Of a stretch of DNA of 64,000 nucleotides, positions 9,477-20,018 are shown in pieces. The stretch is from Achromobacter sp. Bel. GTDB lineage: Bacteria; Pseudomonadota; Gammaproteobacteria; Burkholderiales; Burkholderiaceae_B. The notes beneath the pieces are model-generated. The model worked only from the letters and a program-made list of their open reading frames with translations. It searched no databases and was not told where the DNA came from. The position numbers and the translations under genes were made by a program. The stretch is from contig NZ_JABBJN010000005.1 of the NCBI RefSeq assembly GCF_012928505.1, positions 124,001 through 188,000 of the forward strand, given 5' to 3'. Positions within the stretch are counted from its first letter, which is position 1. Each line of letters opens with the position of its first letter.

Positions 9477-12400
9477 GCGCGCGGCCCCCGCGTCCACGGG
9501 GTGGCCGGACTGCCCATCCAGGCCTGCCCGGCGGGAATGGTTTCGCCCTTGAGCACCAGGGTCAGCGGCCCCAACACGGCGCGTTCTTCGACGTGGGTGT
9601 CGTACAGGATCGTGGTACGCGGACCGACGTTGACGCCACGCCCGATGCGCACGGGCCCGATCTTCATGACGCGGTCCTCGAACAGATGGGTCTGCGGCCC
9701 GGACCAGGCGTGCAGCACCGCGTCGTCGCCGATCAGGACGCAGTCGTACTCGGTGACGTCGGTCGTGTCCATGAATACGCGCTTGCCGATGCGGGCGCCC
9801 ATGCAGCGCAACGCCAGGGGCAGCCAGGGCGTCGCGCGCAGAAAGTTGAAGAAATTGGGCACGGCGATCGACTCGTACAGGCTGGTCACCGCCTCGCTCT
9901 TCCAGACGAAAGGCGTCCACATGGGTTCGGCGCGTGGCCGGTACCTGCCCACCAGCGTCCACTTCAGCAGCACCAGGAACAGGAACGTGCCCAGGCCGTA
10001 CAGCACGCCGGCCAGCATCAGCTCGTCGAAGGCGGCCAAAAAGCCCTGGGCCGCCGCGATCGGGATGATTTTCATGACCGTCAGATAGCCCACCGCGATC
10101 ACGACCGCCAGCGGCAGGATCATGCGCATGCCCTCGACGGCGCCGCGTGCGACCTTGCGGCCCAGGCTGGGCCGGAACGTCAGATGCTCGGGGAAGCCCG
10201 CCGTCTGCTCGCGGGCAGGCAAGGCCAGCGGCGGATTGCCCAGCCAGGTCTGGCCGCTGGCCATGCGGCCGTTGGCCGGCGCCCGGCTCTGCACGCCGAT
10301 CAGCACGTCGTCGGGCAGCACCGATCCATCGGGCACGTACGCCCCGTTACCGACAAAGCTGCGGTTGCCGATGATGGTGGGGCGCATCGTCATCCAGCCA
10401 CGGTCGATTTCCTCGTCACCCAGCATGACACCATCGGCGATGAAGCTGTCGCGCCCCAGCGTCAGCATGTCGGGCACGATGCCCATGGCGGTGGAAATCT
10501 CGGTGCCGCGACCGACCTTCGCGCCCAGCAGCCGGTACCAGGTGCCGGCGTAGATCGAGGCATACAGACCATGCAGCACGCTCAGGCTGGACTCCTGGAT
10601 CTGGTTGGTCAGCCACCGGCGCAGGTAGATCTGGCCATAGACCGGCCACCGCCCGCCCGACAAGCGAGGCAGCAGCAACCAGCGCAACAGGGCAGACACC
10701 AGCACCGTCAGGAACAGCAGCAAGGCGCTGGCCGGCAACGCCAGCAGCAGATAGCAAAGGAAGGCATAGGGCCAGGACACACGGTCGCCCATCAGGTCCA
10801 GCCAGCGCGCGTCGATCCAATCGATCAGCACGAAGCTGGGGAAGACCGGCATGAAGAACAACGCCGCGATCAACGTGCCGCCCAGGGCATAGGCCACCAC
10901 ATCCAGTTGGCGCAAGCGCCCTGCCCGAACCGGTCTGGGTGGCAGTTCAGGGGCATGCGCCTGGGGGTCGTGCCGCGCAGGCGCGCCCGTCCAGACTTGC
11001 CCCGCCGGCACGCGTGCGCCCGAAGCCAGCGACGACAAACCATCCAGCCGCGCGCCCTCGCCCATCGACACATCGCCTTGCAGCACCGCGTACGATCCGA
11101 CGTAGGCGTTGTCGGCCAACGTGATCGGCGCCACTTCCCAGACGCCTCCGCGCACCGCGAAGTTCTCCAGGTTGACGGCCGCGCCAATACTGACGCCATC
11201 GCCAATCGTCAGCAGGTCAGGCGCGCGGACCGAAATGCGGCTGATGGCAGCGTCACGACCAATACGCGCACCCAGCGCTCTCAAGTACCAGACCTGCAAG
11301 GGAGAACCGGCCAGCAAATGCGCCGGCGGGATGTCCAGCACCCGGTCCACCAGCCACCAGCGGTAAAAGCGCCACCCGTACAGCGGATAGCAGCCCGGTT
11401 TGAGACGCCCCAGGATGCCCCATTTGCAGGCCACGGCCACGCCGAAGCTCAGCAGGTTGCAAAGCAGATAGCTGGCGATGGACAGCGCCACCGCGCGCCA
11501 GACCGAGTCGCCCTCGTCGCCCGTCCAGTAGTGGTACGTAAAGAACGGCGTCAGCCAGATCAGCATGCGCACGCCGATCAGCAGCGGCAGCGCGGCAAGC
11601 TGGGCCAGGCCACAGGTCCAGCGCCGCCACTCCGGCGTCTGGCCTGCGGCGTCGCGGAATGGCGCAGCGGTGTCGCCGTCTTCCACGGCGAGTGGCTCGG
11701 CCACCGCCAACGCGTCCAAGCGCGCCGACAGCGCCCCCAGGCCGGGGTGCTGATAAAGCTCGTGCATCGTCAGCGCGGAAAACTGCGGATGCTTGCGCAG
11801 CGACGACACCAGGCGCGCGGCCAGCAGCGAATGGCCGCCCAGATCGCGAAAGAAGTCGCTGGCCAGGCGCAGCGGCTGGCCAGGGAACAAAGGGCGCAGC
11901 GCGTCAAACAGCGCCTGTTCGCCGGGCGTGACCGCCACGTCGTCTTCGCCGCTGGGCTCGGACACGGTTTCCAGTTCACGCGACTTGAGCGTCTTGCGGT
12001 CGATTTTTCCGGACGTCAGGCGCGGCACGTCGGCGACGCGCTCAAAGCGGGCCGGGATCATATAGGCGGGCAGGTCCTGCGCCAGCGCGCCGCGCAAGGC
12101 ATGCAGGTCCAGGCACGCCTCGTCTTCGGGCTTCAGGAAAGCCACCAGTTGATCGATGCCTCCCAGGTCGCGCAGCACCACCGCCGCCGCGCCCACACCG
12201 GGTTGCCGATACAGCGCCGCTTCGATTTCGCCCAGTTCGACGCGAAAGCCCCGCACCTTGACCTGATCGTCGCTGCGGCCCAGGCATTGGATCTGCCCGT
12301 GCTCGTCGATGCGGGCCAGGTCGCCGCTGCGGTACATGCGGGTGTCGTGATCGCCGCCGGGCCGGGGGTTGGCCAGGAATTTTTCGGCCGTCAGCTCGGG

Positions 12401-13468
12401 ACGCCCGAGGTAGCCGCCCGCCACACCGGGACCGGTAATGCAAAGCTCGCCCACCTGCCCTTGCGGCAACACCGCCCCGTCGTCGCCGCGGATGAGCATG
12501 CCGTAATTGGGCAACGGCGTGCCGATGGTCACCGGTTGGCCGGGCAGCAATTCGGCCAGGCTGGCCGATACGGTGGTTTCAGTCGGACCATAGGTATTGA
12601 ACAGGCGCCGGCCGGGCGTGGCCCAGCGCGGCACCAGGAAGTCCGGGCACACTTCGCCGCCCAGGTTCACGATGCGCAAGCCCGGCACGTCGTGCGCGAA
12701 CAGGGCCAACAGCGTCGGCACCGCATGCAGCACGGTCACGCCTTCGCGCACCAGCGCGTCGGGCAGGCCTTCGGGGTCGGTGGTCAGCATCTTGGGGGCC
12801 ACCCACAGGCTGGCGCCGACCAGATAACTGATCCAGATTTCTTCGAACGACATGTCGAAGGCCACCGAAAAGCCCTGATAGACCTTGTCGCCGTGCCGCA
12901 CGCCCAGCACCGCGTTTTCGCTGCGCAGGAAATGGCAAATGGCGGCCTGGCTGATCGGCACGCCCTTCGGCTTGCCAGTAGAGCCGGACGTGTAGATCAC
13001 GTAGGCCGGATGCCCGGGCAGCAGGCCTTCCCGCCTGCGCAAAACGCCGTCGACGGGCATCGACAGCGCCCAGGTAGTCCATGTGGCGATGCCGTCCAGG
13101 CGCACGCCAGCGCCCGCAATCAACCCCTCTGCGCCCGCGTCCTGCAGACAGGCCTGCATGCGGTCGGGCGGTGTGTCGGACTCGAACGGCAGCCAAGCCG
13201 CGCCGGCCTTAGCGATGGCCGCCTGCATCACAAGCAGGTCGGCGCCACGCGGCAGGCACAGGCCCACGATCTGGCCAGGCCGCACGCCGGCCTCGATCAG
13301 ATGGTGCGCGGCCAGGTCGGCGCGCTGGCCCAGCATGTCGTAGGTTAGGGTTTGATCCAGCCAGTGGATGGCAGTGGAGGCGGGATGCCGCAGGATCGTG
13401 GCTTCCAGAATATCGGGCAACGTTTCCGCGGCAAGCAGATCCGGCCGATAAGGGCCTTGGAGAATCAT
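9473..13468 (-). CDS. single-module NRPS-like membrane synthetase, Pls/PosA C-terminal type
   Basis: About 1331 residues from the ATG at 13468 ([12 protein letters not shown]). Residues 1-500 are an adenylation domain: [11 protein letters not shown] near 160, NTYGPTETT near 293, RSGDLARID near 379 and [10 protein letters not shown] near 489. A carrier domain follows ([11 protein letters not shown] near 543, with the phosphopantetheine Ser). Residues 610-1331 alternate membrane spans with three hexapeptide-repeat beta-helix segments (near 740-830, 980-1080 and 1220-1329). This is the terminal domain of Pls/PosA-type NRPS, as in poly-lysine synthetases. No condensation or thioesterase domain is present. 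Product unknown; a homopolymer or amino-acid conjugate is plausible. Confidence 0.85.
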   Translation of the reverse strand: MILQGPYRPDLLAAETLPDILEATILRHPASTAIHWLDQTLTYDMLGQRADLAAHHLIEAGVRPGQIVGLCLPRGADLLVMQAAIAKAGAAWLPFESDTPPDRMQACLQDAGAEGLIAGAGVRLDGIATWTTWALSMPVDGVLRRREGLLPGHPAYVIYTSGSTGKPKGVPISQAAICHFLRSENAVLGVRHGDKVYQGFSVAFDMSFEEIWISYLVGASLWVAPKMLTTDPEGLPDALVREGVTVLHAVPTLLALFAHDVPGLRIVNLGGEVCPDFLVPRWATPGRRLFNTYGPTETTVSASLAELLPGQPVTIGTPLPNYGMLIRGDDGAVLPQGQVGELCITGPGVAGGYLGRPELTAEKFLANPRPGGDHDTRMYRSGDLARIDEHGQIQCLGRSDDQVKVRGFRVELGEIEAALYRQPGVGAAAVVLRDLGGIDQLVAFLKPEDEACLDLHALRGALAQDLPAYMIPARFERVADVPRLTSGKIDRKTLKSRELETVSEPSGEDDVAVTPGEQALFDALRPLFPGQPLRLASDFFRDLGGHSLLAARLVSSLRKHPQFSALTMHELYQHPGLGALSARLDALAVAEPLAVEDGDTAAPFRDAAGQTPEWRRWTCGLAQLAALPLLIGVRMLIWLTPFFTYHYWTGDEGDSVWRAVALSIASYLLCNLLSFGVAVACKWGILGRLKPGCYPLYGWRFYRWWLVDRVLDIPPAHLLAGSPLQVWYLRALGARIGRDAAISRISVRAPDLLTIGDGVSIGAAVNLENFAVRGGVWEVAPITLADNAYVGSYAVLQGDVSMGEGARLDGLSSLASGARVPAGQVWTGAPARHDPQAHAPELPPRPVRAGRLRQLDVVAYALGGTLIAALFFMPVFPSFVLIDWIDARWLDLMGDRVSWPYAFLCYLLLALPASALLLFLTVLVSALLRWLLLPRLSGGRWPVYGQIYLRRWLTNQIQESSLSVLHGLYASIYAGTWYRLLGAKVGRGTEISTAMGIVPDMLTLGRDSFIADGVMLGDEEIDRGWMTMRPTIIGNRSFVGNGAYVPDGSVLPDDVLIGVQSRAPANGRMASGQTWLGNPPLALPAREQTAGFPEHLTFRPSLGRKVARGAVEGMRMILPLAVVIAVGYLTVMKIIPIAAAQGFLAAFDELMLAGVLYGLGTFLFLVLLKWTLVGRYRPRAEPMWTPFVWKSEAVTSLYESIAVPNFFNFLRATPWLPLALRCMGARIGKRVFMDTTDVTEYDCVLIGDDAVLHAWSGPQTHLFEDRVMKIGPVRIGRGVNVGPRTTILYDTHVEERAVLGPLTLVLKGETIPAGQAWMGSPATPWTRGPRA

Positions 13469-13560
13469 AGGGACGGCAACAATCCGGCTGTGGGAATTTT
13501 TTTGTTTATTGACCCGTGCCGCGGAAATTCGTTCAAGCCATCCAGAAAAAAACCTGCGTA

Positions 13561-13590
13561 AAAAAGCCCCTGGATTCACGCCAGGGGCTT
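13561..13590 (-). terminator. terminator of metE
   Basis: AGCCCCTGG, loop ATTCACG, CCAGGGGCT, followed on the reverse strand by six T. It lies about 47 bp past the metE stop and before the NRPS gene. Confidence 0.9.
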
Positions 13591-13636
13591 TCGCCCGCGC
13601 CGCCAACCGAAAGGCTGGCGTTCGGACCGCCGGTCG

Positions 13637-15934
13637 TCAGGCCGATTGGCGCAGCGTGCGGGCCGCTTGCACCATGCCGATCAGCGCGGCCTCGGTTTCG
13701 GGCCAGGCGCGCGTCTTCAGGCCGCAGTCAGGATTCACCCACAGACGTTCCTTGGGCAGGCGAGCAGCCGCCTTCTCCATCAGGCCGACCATCCAGTCCA
13801 CGTCGGGCACGTTGGGCGAATGGATGTCGTACACGCCGGGGCCGATATCGTTCGGATAGTCGAAGTCTTCGAACGCCTTGAGCAGATCCATGTTGGAGCG
13901 CGACGTTTCGATCGTGATCACGTCTGCGTCCATCGCCGCGATCGATTCGATGATGTCGTTGAATTCCGAATAGCACATGTGGGTGTGAATCTGGGTCTCA
14001 TCGCGCACGCCGGCGGTCGACAGGCGGAAGCAATCCACCGCCCAGTCCAGGTACGCCTTCCAGTCGGCGCGACGCAACGGCAGGCCTTCGCGGATGGCGG
14101 GCTCGTCGATCTGGATGACGCTAATGCCGGCGGCTTCCAGGTCCACCACTTCGTCGCGCAGCGCCAGCGCCAATTGGCGGCAGGTCTGTTCACGCGGCTG
14201 GTCGTCGCGCACGAACGACCATTGCAGGATGGTGACCGGACCGGTCAGCATGCCTTTGACCGGCTTGTCCGTCAGCGACTGCGCGTAGGACGACCAGCCA
14301 ACCGTCATCGGCGCGGGACGGGCCACGTCGCCAAAAATGATCGGTGGCTTGACGCAGCGCGAACCGTAGCTTTGCACCCAGCCGTTCTTGGTGAACGCGA
14401 AGCCTGCCAACAACTCGCCGAAGTACTCCACCATGTCGTTGCGCTCGGGTTCGCCGTGCACCAGCACGTCCAGGCCCACCTTTTCCTGGAAGCGGATGAC
14501 TTCCTCGATTTCCTTGCGGATGGCCGTCTCGTAGCCTGCGTCCGTCAGCGCGCCGGCTTTCCAGTCGCGGCGCAGCGCACGGATCTCAGCGGTCTGCGGG
14601 AACGAACCGATCGTGGTGGTCGGGTAGGCGGGCAGGCCCAGTTGCTGTTGCTGGCGGGCGATGCGGCCGGCGAACGGCGCACGATCGCGCGACACGCCGG
14701 CGGCGCCGGACATGCGCTGACCCACGACCGGATTATGGATGCGGGCCGACGAACGGCGCGCAGCCAGTGCGGCGCGTTGCTGGACCAGACCGGACTGCAC
14801 CGTGGGGTCCGTGGCGCTGTCCAGCGCGCGGCCCAGCAAGCTCAGTTCTTCCAGCTTCTGCGCGGCGAACGACAGCCAGCTCTTGAGTTCGGCGTCCAGT
14901 TCCGTTTCATTGGCCAGGTCCACCGGCACGTGCAGCAGCGAGCACGACGGGGCCAGCCACAGGCGGTCGCCCAGTTGTTGCTTGACCGGCGCCAGCGTGG
15001 CGATCGCGGCGTCCAGGTCGGTGCGCCAGATGTTGCGGCCGCTGATGATGCCGGCGGACAGCACCTGGTCGGCGCGCAGGCCGCCCACGACGTCGGCCAG
15101 TTGCTCCGGCGCGCGGACCAGGTCCACGTGCAGGCCAGCCACGGGCAGCGCCTGGACGGTGGACAGGTTGTCCTTCAGGCCATCGAAGTAGGTGGCGATC
15201 AGCAACTTGACCGGGCTGCCGGTCAGCGCGGCATAGACCTGCTTGAACGCGTCGCGCCAGGCTTGCGGCAGGTCCAGCGCCACGATGGGTTCGTCGATCT
15301 GCACCCATTCCACGCCCAGCTTGGCAAAACGGGCCAGTACTGCTTCGTACACCGGCAGCAGCGCGGCCAGCAGTTGCAGCTTGCCTTTGTCGGCAGCGCC
15401 GCCCGCAAAGGCGTCGCCCTTGCCCTGGTACAGCCAGGTCAGCGGCCCCGGGATCACGGGCTTGACGACATGGCCCAGCGCTTGCGCTTCCTGAACCTGC
15501 TCGAACAACGATTCGCGCGCGATACGGAAGGTCTGCCCCGGAACCAGTTCCGGCACGATGTAGTGGTAGTTGGTGTCGAACCACTTGGTCATTTCGCAGG
15601 CGGCGGCGGGCTTGCCCGTCGGTGCGCGGCCACGGCCCATGCGAAACAGCGTGTCCAGCGTCACGGCTTCATTGTCGTTCTGACCGAAACGGGCCGGCAC
15701 GGCGCCCAGCAGCGTGCTCCATTCCAGGATTTGGTCGTACCAGGCGAAGTCGCCCACGGGCACGAACTTCAGGCCAGCCGCGGCCTGCTGCTTCCAGTGC
15801 TTGGCGCGCAGTTCACGGCCGGTCTGTTCCAGCGCTTCGGCGGTTTGCTTGCCTGCCCAATAGGCTTCCACGGCGCGCTTCAGCTCGCGCTGGGCACCGA
15901 TGCGGGGGAACCCCAAATTATGAATAGTAGTCAT
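13637..15934 (-). CDS. metE: cobalamin-independent methionine synthase
   Basis: 765 residues, full length. It transfers a methyl group from methyl-tetrahydrofolate-polyglutamate to homocysteine. The N-terminal half starts [19 protein letters not shown]. The catalytic half carries [24 protein letters not shown], then the zinc ligands in [12 protein letters not shown] and [11 protein letters not shown]. The ATG at 15934 is chosen over a TTG seven codons upstream because it has a GGCGGTG-like ribosome-binding site and matches the family start. It is divergent from metR, its expected activator. Confidence 0.97.
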   Translation of the reverse strand: MTTIHNLGFPRIGAQRELKRAVEAYWAGKQTAEALEQTGRELRAKHWKQQAAAGLKFVPVGDFAWYDQILEWSTLLGAVPARFGQNDNEAVTLDTLFRMGRGRAPTGKPAAACEMTKWFDTNYHYIVPELVPGQTFRIARESLFEQVQEAQALGHVVKPVIPGPLTWLYQGKGDAFAGGAADKGKLQLLAALLPVYEAVLARFAKLGVEWVQIDEPIVALDLPQAWRDAFKQVYAALTGSPVKLLIATYFDGLKDNLSTVQALPVAGLHVDLVRAPEQLADVVGGLRADQVLSAGIISGRNIWRTDLDAAIATLAPVKQQLGDRLWLAPSCSLLHVPVDLANETELDAELKSWLSFAAQKLEELSLLGRALDSATDPTVQSGLVQQRAALAARRSSARIHNPVVGQRMSGAAGVSRDRAPFAGRIARQQQQLGLPAYPTTTIGSFPQTAEIRALRRDWKAGALTDAGYETAIRKEIEEVIRFQEKVGLDVLVHGEPERNDMVEYFGELLAGFAFTKNGWVQSYGSRCVKPPIIFGDVARPAPMTVGWSSYAQSLTDKPVKGMLTGPVTILQWSFVRDDQPREQTCRQLALALRDEVVDLEAAGISVIQIDEPAIREGLPLRRADWKAYLDWAVDCFRLSTAGVRDETQIHTHMCYSEFNDIIESIAAMDADVITIETSRSNMDLLKAFEDFDYPNDIGPGVYDIHSPNVPDVDWMVGLMEKAAARLPKERLWVNPDCGLKTRAWPETEAALIGMVQAARTLRQSA

Positions 15935-15995
15935 GAGAACACCGCCATTTGACAAATTTTGTTCAAGTGACGGTTATTGTGCAGGCAGATCTACA

Positions 15996-16039
15996 TGAAT
16001 CAAAATCAATGTCTACATTCATAAGATGAAGAACCCTCA
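15996..16039. promoter_or_regulatory. candidate MetR boxes between metE and metR
   Basis: The MetR consensus is TGAA-N5-TTCA. Two near matches lie in the divergent intergenic region: TGAA-TCAAA-ATCA at 15996-16008 and TGAA-GAACC-CTCA at 16027-16039. Each has 7 of 8 consensus bases, with the deviation in the right arm. Confidence 0.55.
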
Positions 16040-16128
16040 TACAATATAAGTTCATTCCACCCTGATGGAGTCGGAGCCTGCCGCGGGTGCCCGCCAGCCG
16101 CTGCTCTGCTTCGCCCGCACTCACACCG

Positions 16129-17046
16129 ATGCTAGAAATCCGCCATCTTGAAACGCTGACCGCCATCCGCGAAGGCGGCAGCCTGCAAGAAGCCGCCGAA
16201 CGCCTGCACCTGACCCAATCCGCCCTGTCGCACCAATTGCGCGACCTGGAAACGCGGTTGGGCACGCACCTGCTCAACCGGCGCACCCGGCCCGCCCGGC
16301 TGACCACCGCCGGCTTGCGTGTGCTGGCGCTGGCGGACGAGGTGCTGCCCCGCATCCGCGCCACCGAACGGGAATTGCAACGCCTGGCCGCCGGCCGCAC
16401 GGGCCGCCTGCATCTGGCCATCGATTGCCACTCGTGCTTCCAATGGCTGATGCCGGCGCTGGACGCTTTCCGGGTGCAATGGCCTGACGTGGCGCTGGAT
16501 CTGTCGGCCGCCTTTTCGTTTGCCCCCCTGCCCGCCCTCGTGCGCGGCGACCTGGACCTGGTAATCACGTCAGACCCGCAGCCGCTGGAAGCGGTCGAGT
16601 ACCTGCCGTTGTTCAAGTATGAACTGGTGTTGGCGGTATCCGAGTCCAATCCGCTGGCCGGCAGCAAATTCATCATGCCCGACCAGTTGGCCGACCAGAC
16701 GCTTATCACCTATCCGGTGGACAAGCAGCGCTTGGACGTCTTCACTGCTTTCCTGGATCCGGCCGACGTGGAACCTGCCGCCATCCGCAAAGCGGAGCTC
16801 ACCCCCATCATCGCGCAACTGGTGGCCAGCAACCGCGGCGTGGCCGCGCTGCCGAACTGGGCGTTGACCGAATACATGAACCAGGGCTGGTTGCGGCAAT
16901 GCCGCCTGGGGCCGCAAGGCGTGTGGCGCACGCTATATGCGACGGTCCGTAGCGAAGACACCGACGCGTCATACATCGATGAATTCCTGACGATCACCCG
17001 CGACGTCTGCTTCAAGACGCTGTCGGGAATCAAATCGGCAAAATAA
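16129..17046 (+). CDS. metR: LysR-family regulator of methionine synthesis (MetR-like)
   Basis: About 305 residues from the ATG at 16129 (MLEIRHLETLTAIREGGSLQ). The N-terminal winged HTH includes AAERLHLTQSALSHQLRDLE near residues 24-43. The effector domain follows, with the MetR-like start of domain RI (LHLAIDCHSCFQWLMPALD). The protein usually senses homocysteine and activates metE. Its position divergent from metE, with two near-consensus MetR boxes between, supports the assignment. A frame extending to 16087 is possible but lacks support. Confidence 0.93.
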   Translation: MLEIRHLETLTAIREGGSLQEAAERLHLTQSALSHQLRDLETRLGTHLLNRRTRPARLTTAGLRVLALADEVLPRIRATERELQRLAAGRTGRLHLAIDCHSCFQWLMPALDAFRVQWPDVALDLSAAFSFAPLPALVRGDLDLVITSDPQPLEAVEYLPLFKYELVLAVSESNPLAGSKFIMPDQLADQTLITYPVDKQRLDVFTAFLDPADVEPAAIRKAELTPIIAQLVASNRGVAALPNWALTEYMNQGWLRQCRLGPQGVWRTLYATVRSEDTDASYIDEFLTITRDVCFKTLSGIKSAK

Positions 17047-17057
17047 AGGGAAGGGGC

Positions 17058-17747
17058 TTAGTCTTCGTCGCTGTCGCCCACGATGCGGCGGATCACGTCG
17101 TGGGCGAAGCCGCGGCTGGCCAGGAAGCGGGCTTGCTTGGCGTAGGCGGCGCGGTCAGCCGGCTTGGCATCGAAACGCTTCTTCCAGACTTCCAACGCGC
17201 GGTCGTATTCGGTGGCGCGCAACTGGTCGCGCAATTCAGCCACCTGATTGGCATCCACGCCATGCTGGCGCAGTTCCTGCACGATGCGGGCCGCGCCCTG
17301 GCGCGACGCGCGCCGGTGCACCAGGCTTTGCGCGAAACGCTCGGTGGACAACCAGCCTTCTTTTTCCAGCGCGTCCAGCACCGCCTCGACCTCGGCGGCG
17401 TCCTCGGCGTAGGCGGAAAGCTTGCGCGCCAGCTCTTCCCGAGCGTGTTCGCGGCGCGACAAATATCCCACGGCACGCATCTTCAGCGAAGGCCCTTTAC
17501 GGTCCGGCTTGCCCTCGTCGGCGCCCGCCTGGCCTTCGGCGCTGGCGGCACGCCGGCCCCGGGCAGGCGCGCGCTGCTCGGAACTGCGTTGCCATTCGTC
17601 CGGATCGGAAGCCGGGGCGGCGGCTTCCTGTTCCCGGCGCGCATCGGAAGTGCGCCGCAAGCCCTGAGGCTTGGCGACGGTTTCAAACTCGTCGTCCAAC
17701 TTGGCGCGAAGACGGTCGGCTGACGCGGGGGGCGGTTTCCAGCTCAT
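17058..17747 (-). CDS. recX: RecX regulatory protein with long N-terminal extension
   Basis: 229 residues, against about 150 in most RecX proteins. The C-terminal 145 residues hold the three-helix RecX repeats (LKMRAVGYLSRREHAREELA, then EKEGWLSTERFAQSLVHRRA). Residues 1-85 are polar, low-complexity and rich in Arg, Ala and Glu, probably disordered. RecX binds RecA filaments and modulates their growth. It lies downstream of recA, separated by an intergenic terminator, so it is probably expressed by read-through. Confidence 0.95.
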   Translation of the reverse strand: MSWKPPPASADRLRAKLDDEFETVAKPQGLRRTSDARREQEAAAPASDPDEWQRSSEQRAPARGRRAASAEGQAGADEGKPDRKGPSLKMRAVGYLSRREHAREELARKLSAYAEDAAEVEAVLDALEKEGWLSTERFAQSLVHRRASRQGAARIVQELRQHGVDANQVAELRDQLRATEYDRALEVWKKRFDAKPADRAAYAKQARFLASRGFAHDVIRRIVGDSDED

Positions 17748-17768
17748 GCGCTTTCCTGCTTGCTATGC

Positions 17769-17798
17769 AAAAACGGCAGGCCCGTCATGGCGCCTGCC
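17769..17798 (-). terminator. terminator or attenuator between recA and recX
   Basis: On the reverse strand GGCAGGC, a 10-nt loop, GCCTGCC and then GTTTTT. In E. coli a leaky terminator at this place sets the low RecX/RecA ratio; the same arrangement is seen here. Confidence 0.75.
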
Positions 17799-17875
17799 GC
17801 ATGTCACCGGCCCAAAGGCGCGGCGCAGACAATGTGCGGGCCGTCGGCGGAACCCGTCGACGGCCGCAAGATTGC

Positions 17876-18937
17876 TTACTCGGCGGTGTCTTCCGCCGTG
17901 GGCACAAATTCGGCGGCACGGCTGACGATGCCCTGGTTCTCGCGAACGCGGTTCTCGATCTCGATGGCGATTTCCTTGTGCTCTTTCAGGTATTCGCGGA
18001 CATTGTCCTTGCCCTGGCCGATGCGGTTGCCGTTGTAGCTGTACCACGCGCCGGACTTGTCCACCACGCTGGCGGCCACGCCCAGATCGATGATTTCGCC
18101 CTCGCGCGAGATGCCGGCGCCGTACATGATGTCGAACTCGGCCTGCTTGAACGGCGGCGCGACCTTGTTCTTCACGACCTTGACGCGGGTTTCGTTGCCG
18201 ACGACTTCATCGCCCTTCTTGATGGAGCCGATGCGACGGATGTCCAGGCGCACAGAGGCGTAGAACTTCAGCGCGTTGCCGCCGGTCGTGGTTTCAGGGT
18301 TGCCGAACATCACGCCGATCTTCATGCGGATCTGGTTGATGAAGATGACCATGCAATTCGTACGCTTGATCGTGGCGGTCAGCTTGCGCAGCGCCTGGCT
18401 CATCAGGCGGGCTTGCAGGCCGGGCAGCGAATCGCCCATTTCGCCTTCGATTTCAGCCTTGGGCACCAGCGCGGCCACCGAGTCGATAACGATCAGGTCG
18501 ACCGAGCCCGAACGCACCAGCGCGTCGGTGATTTCCAGCGCCTGCTCGCCCGTGTCCGGCTGCGAGATCAGCAGGTCGGTCAGGTTGACGCCCAGCTTGT
18601 TGGCGTACTGCACGTCCAGCGCGTGTTCCGCGTCGACGAAGGCGCAGGTGCCGCCGATCTTTTGCATTTCGGCAATGACCTGCAACGTAAGCGTGGTCTT
18701 GCCCGACGATTCCGGACCGTAGATTTCGACCACGCGGCCGCGCGGCAGGCCGCCGACGCCCAGCGCGATGTCCAGCCCCAGGGAACCCGTGGAAACGACC
18801 TGGATATCGTGCGAGACCTCGTTGTCGCCGTAGCGCATGATCGAGCCCTTGCCGAACTGCTTTTCGATCTGCGAGAGCGCGGCGGCAAGCGCCTTGGCCT
18901 TTTCCGAAGCGGCGGCCTTGGTGGTTTTGTCGTCCAT
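17876..18937 (-). CDS. recA: recombinase RecA
   Basis: 353 residues. It forms ATP-dependent filaments on single-stranded DNA for homologous recombination and SOS induction. Walker A is GPESSGKTT near residue 74; the Walker B region is [12 protein letters not shown] near 148; the L2 loop is [20 protein letters not shown]. The acidic tail ends [13 protein letters not shown]. Preceded by a long leader and a LexA box, followed by recX. Confidence 0.99.
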   Translation of the reverse strand: MDDKTTKAAASEKAKALAAALSQIEKQFGKGSIMRYGDNEVSHDIQVVSTGSLGLDIALGVGGLPRGRVVEIYGPESSGKTTLTLQVIAEMQKIGGTCAFVDAEHALDVQYANKLGVNLTDLLISQPDTGEQALEITDALVRSGSVDLIVIDSVAALVPKAEIEGEMGDSLPGLQARLMSQALRKLTATIKRTNCMVIFINQIRMKIGVMFGNPETTTGGNALKFYASVRLDIRRIGSIKKGDEVVGNETRVKVVKNKVAPPFKQAEFDIMYGAGISREGEIIDLGVAASVVDKSGAWYSYNGNRIGQGKDNVREYLKEHKEIAIEIENRVRENQGIVSRAAEFVPTAEDTAE

Positions 18938-18990
18938 GTAGAGTCCTGTCTGTAACGTATCTGGTGTCGAAGGGTGCCGGAGAAGTCGCC

Positions 18991-19067
18991 GGTCTGGCTG
19001 GGGTCTGGCTGGGGTCTGGCTGTAGATTTGGCTGTAGATTTGGCTAATGCGTCAGCTTATGCGTCAG
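18991..19067. repeat. staircase of three different short tandem duplications in the recA leader
   Basis: GGTCTGGCTGG occurs about three times (18991-19022), CTGTAGATTTGG twice (19020-19043) and ATGCGTCAG twice at 12-bp spacing (19047-19067). All fall in the transcribed but untranslated leader of recA. Apart from this and the promoter, the 390-bp gap between recA and the response regulator holds no gene. Confidence 0.85.
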
Positions 19068-19107
19068 TTGCGCTCAAGGTTGCTTCGCGCTTTTGATTCA
19101 TGTGCAG

Positions 19108-19142
19108 ATTATGGCATCGGATTGTACTGTACAAAAAACCAG
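19108..19142 (-). promoter_or_regulatory. recA promoter with LexA (SOS) box
   Basis: CTGT-N8-CCAG at 19127-19142 (CTGG-N8-ACAG in the recA direction) differs from the CTGT-N8-ACAG consensus at one arm base. Reading toward recA, the T-rich -35 region (TTTTGT) sits inside the box and CATAAT (19108-19113) lies 17 bp further, so LexA would cover the -35. The leader to the recA ATG is about 165 nt. Confidence 0.75.
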
Positions 19143-19226
19143 TGTGCCAGAGTTTTGCACGTATACCCTGAGTGGGCAAGCCCCCCGCCATATGACAGAA
19201 TCGAAGGAGAACCCGGCGTTTCGTCC

Positions 19227-19310
19227 CTTTTCCGCCGCCGGGCCGCCCACAAGGCGGGATAGCCTCCCATAGAGGGGCAGCAAGCGCGCAAAGCGCTGGC
19301 GGCACAGGGA
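19227..19310. repeat. diverged copy of the GC-rich dispersed repeat found at 23471-23623
   Basis: The stretch GCCGCCGGGCCGCCCACAAG followed by GGGGCAGCAAGCGCGCAAAG resembles the reverse complement of the 77-bp unit at 23471 (CCGCCGGGCCGCCCCAAG and GGGGGGCAGCAAGCGCGAAG). It lies just before the response-regulator start. Hand alignment only. Confidence 0.6.
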
Positions 19311-19328
19311 CCCCTTCATTAGCAGCCC

Positions 19329-20018
19329 ATGCGTATCCTGATCGCCGAAGACGACAGCATTCTGGCCGACGGCCTGTCCCGGTCCTTGCGCCACAACGGC
19401 TATGCCGTGGACGCCGTGCGCGACGGGCTGGCCGCCGATTCGGCGTTGGCCGCCCAGGCGTTCGACCTGCTGATCCTGGACCTCGGCCTGCCGCAATTGG
19501 CCGGCCTGGAAGTGCTTCGCCGCCTGCGCGCCCGCAATTCCGCCCTGCCCGTCCTGATCCTGACCGCCGCCGACAGCATCGAGCAGCGCGTCAAGGGCCT
19601 GGACCTGGGCGCCGACGACTACATGGCCAAACCCTTCGCGCTGTCCGAACTGGAAGCGCGGGTGCGGGCGCTGACCCGGCGCGGCGCCGGCGGAGGCGCC
19701 ACGATGCTCAAGCATGGCCGGCTGCTGTTCGACCAGACCGGCCGCGTCGCCATCGTGGACGACCAGACGCTGGACCTGTCCGCGCGCGAAGTCAGCCTGC
19801 TTGAAATCCTGTTGACCCGTAGCGGCCGCATGGTCAGCAAGACGCAACTGGTGGACCACCTGTGCGAATGGGGCGAAGAAGTCAGCACCAACGCCATTGA
19901 GGTGTATGTGCACCGCCTGCGCAAGAAGCTTGAGCCCAGCGGCGTGAAGATCGTGACCGTGCGCGGACTGGGCTACTGTCTGGAGCGGGACCAGGGTGCC
20001 GCGTACCTCGCCAGCTGA
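19329..20018 (+). CDS. OmpR-family response regulator (TctD/QseB-like)
   Basis: 229 residues. The receiver domain (MRILIAEDDSILADGLSRSL) has the phospho-accepting Asp at residue 51 in LLILDLGLPQ, and the conserved Lys is in DYMAKPFAL near 102. The C-terminal winged helix ends with NAIEVYVHRLRKKLEPSGVK and VRGLGYCL. The next gene encodes its sensor kinase and overlaps by 23 bp. The pair precedes an MFS transporter, so carboxylate uptake control is likely, by analogy with TctDE. Confidence 0.92.
   Translation: MRILIAEDDSILADGLSRSLRHNGYAVDAVRDGLAADSALAAQAFDLLILDLGLPQLAGLEVLRRLRARNSALPVLILTAADSIEQRVKGLDLGADDYMAKPFALSELEARVRALTRRGAGGGATMLKHGRLLFDQTGRVAIVDDQTLDLSAREVSLLEILLTRSGRMVSKTQLVDHLCEWGEEVSTNAIEVYVHRLRKKLEPSGVKIVTVRGLGYCLERDQGAAYLAS

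Noticed and set aside
9593-13348. 1251-codon open frame on the + strand opposite the NRPS gene
   Set aside because: Composition is Arg/Gln/His-rich without any recognisable domain; it is the GC-driven shadow of the real reverse-strand gene with clear NRPS motifs.
13646-15952. 768-codon open frame on the + strand opposite metE
   Set aside because: No domain, low-complexity Arg/Gln/Val composition; shadow of metE.
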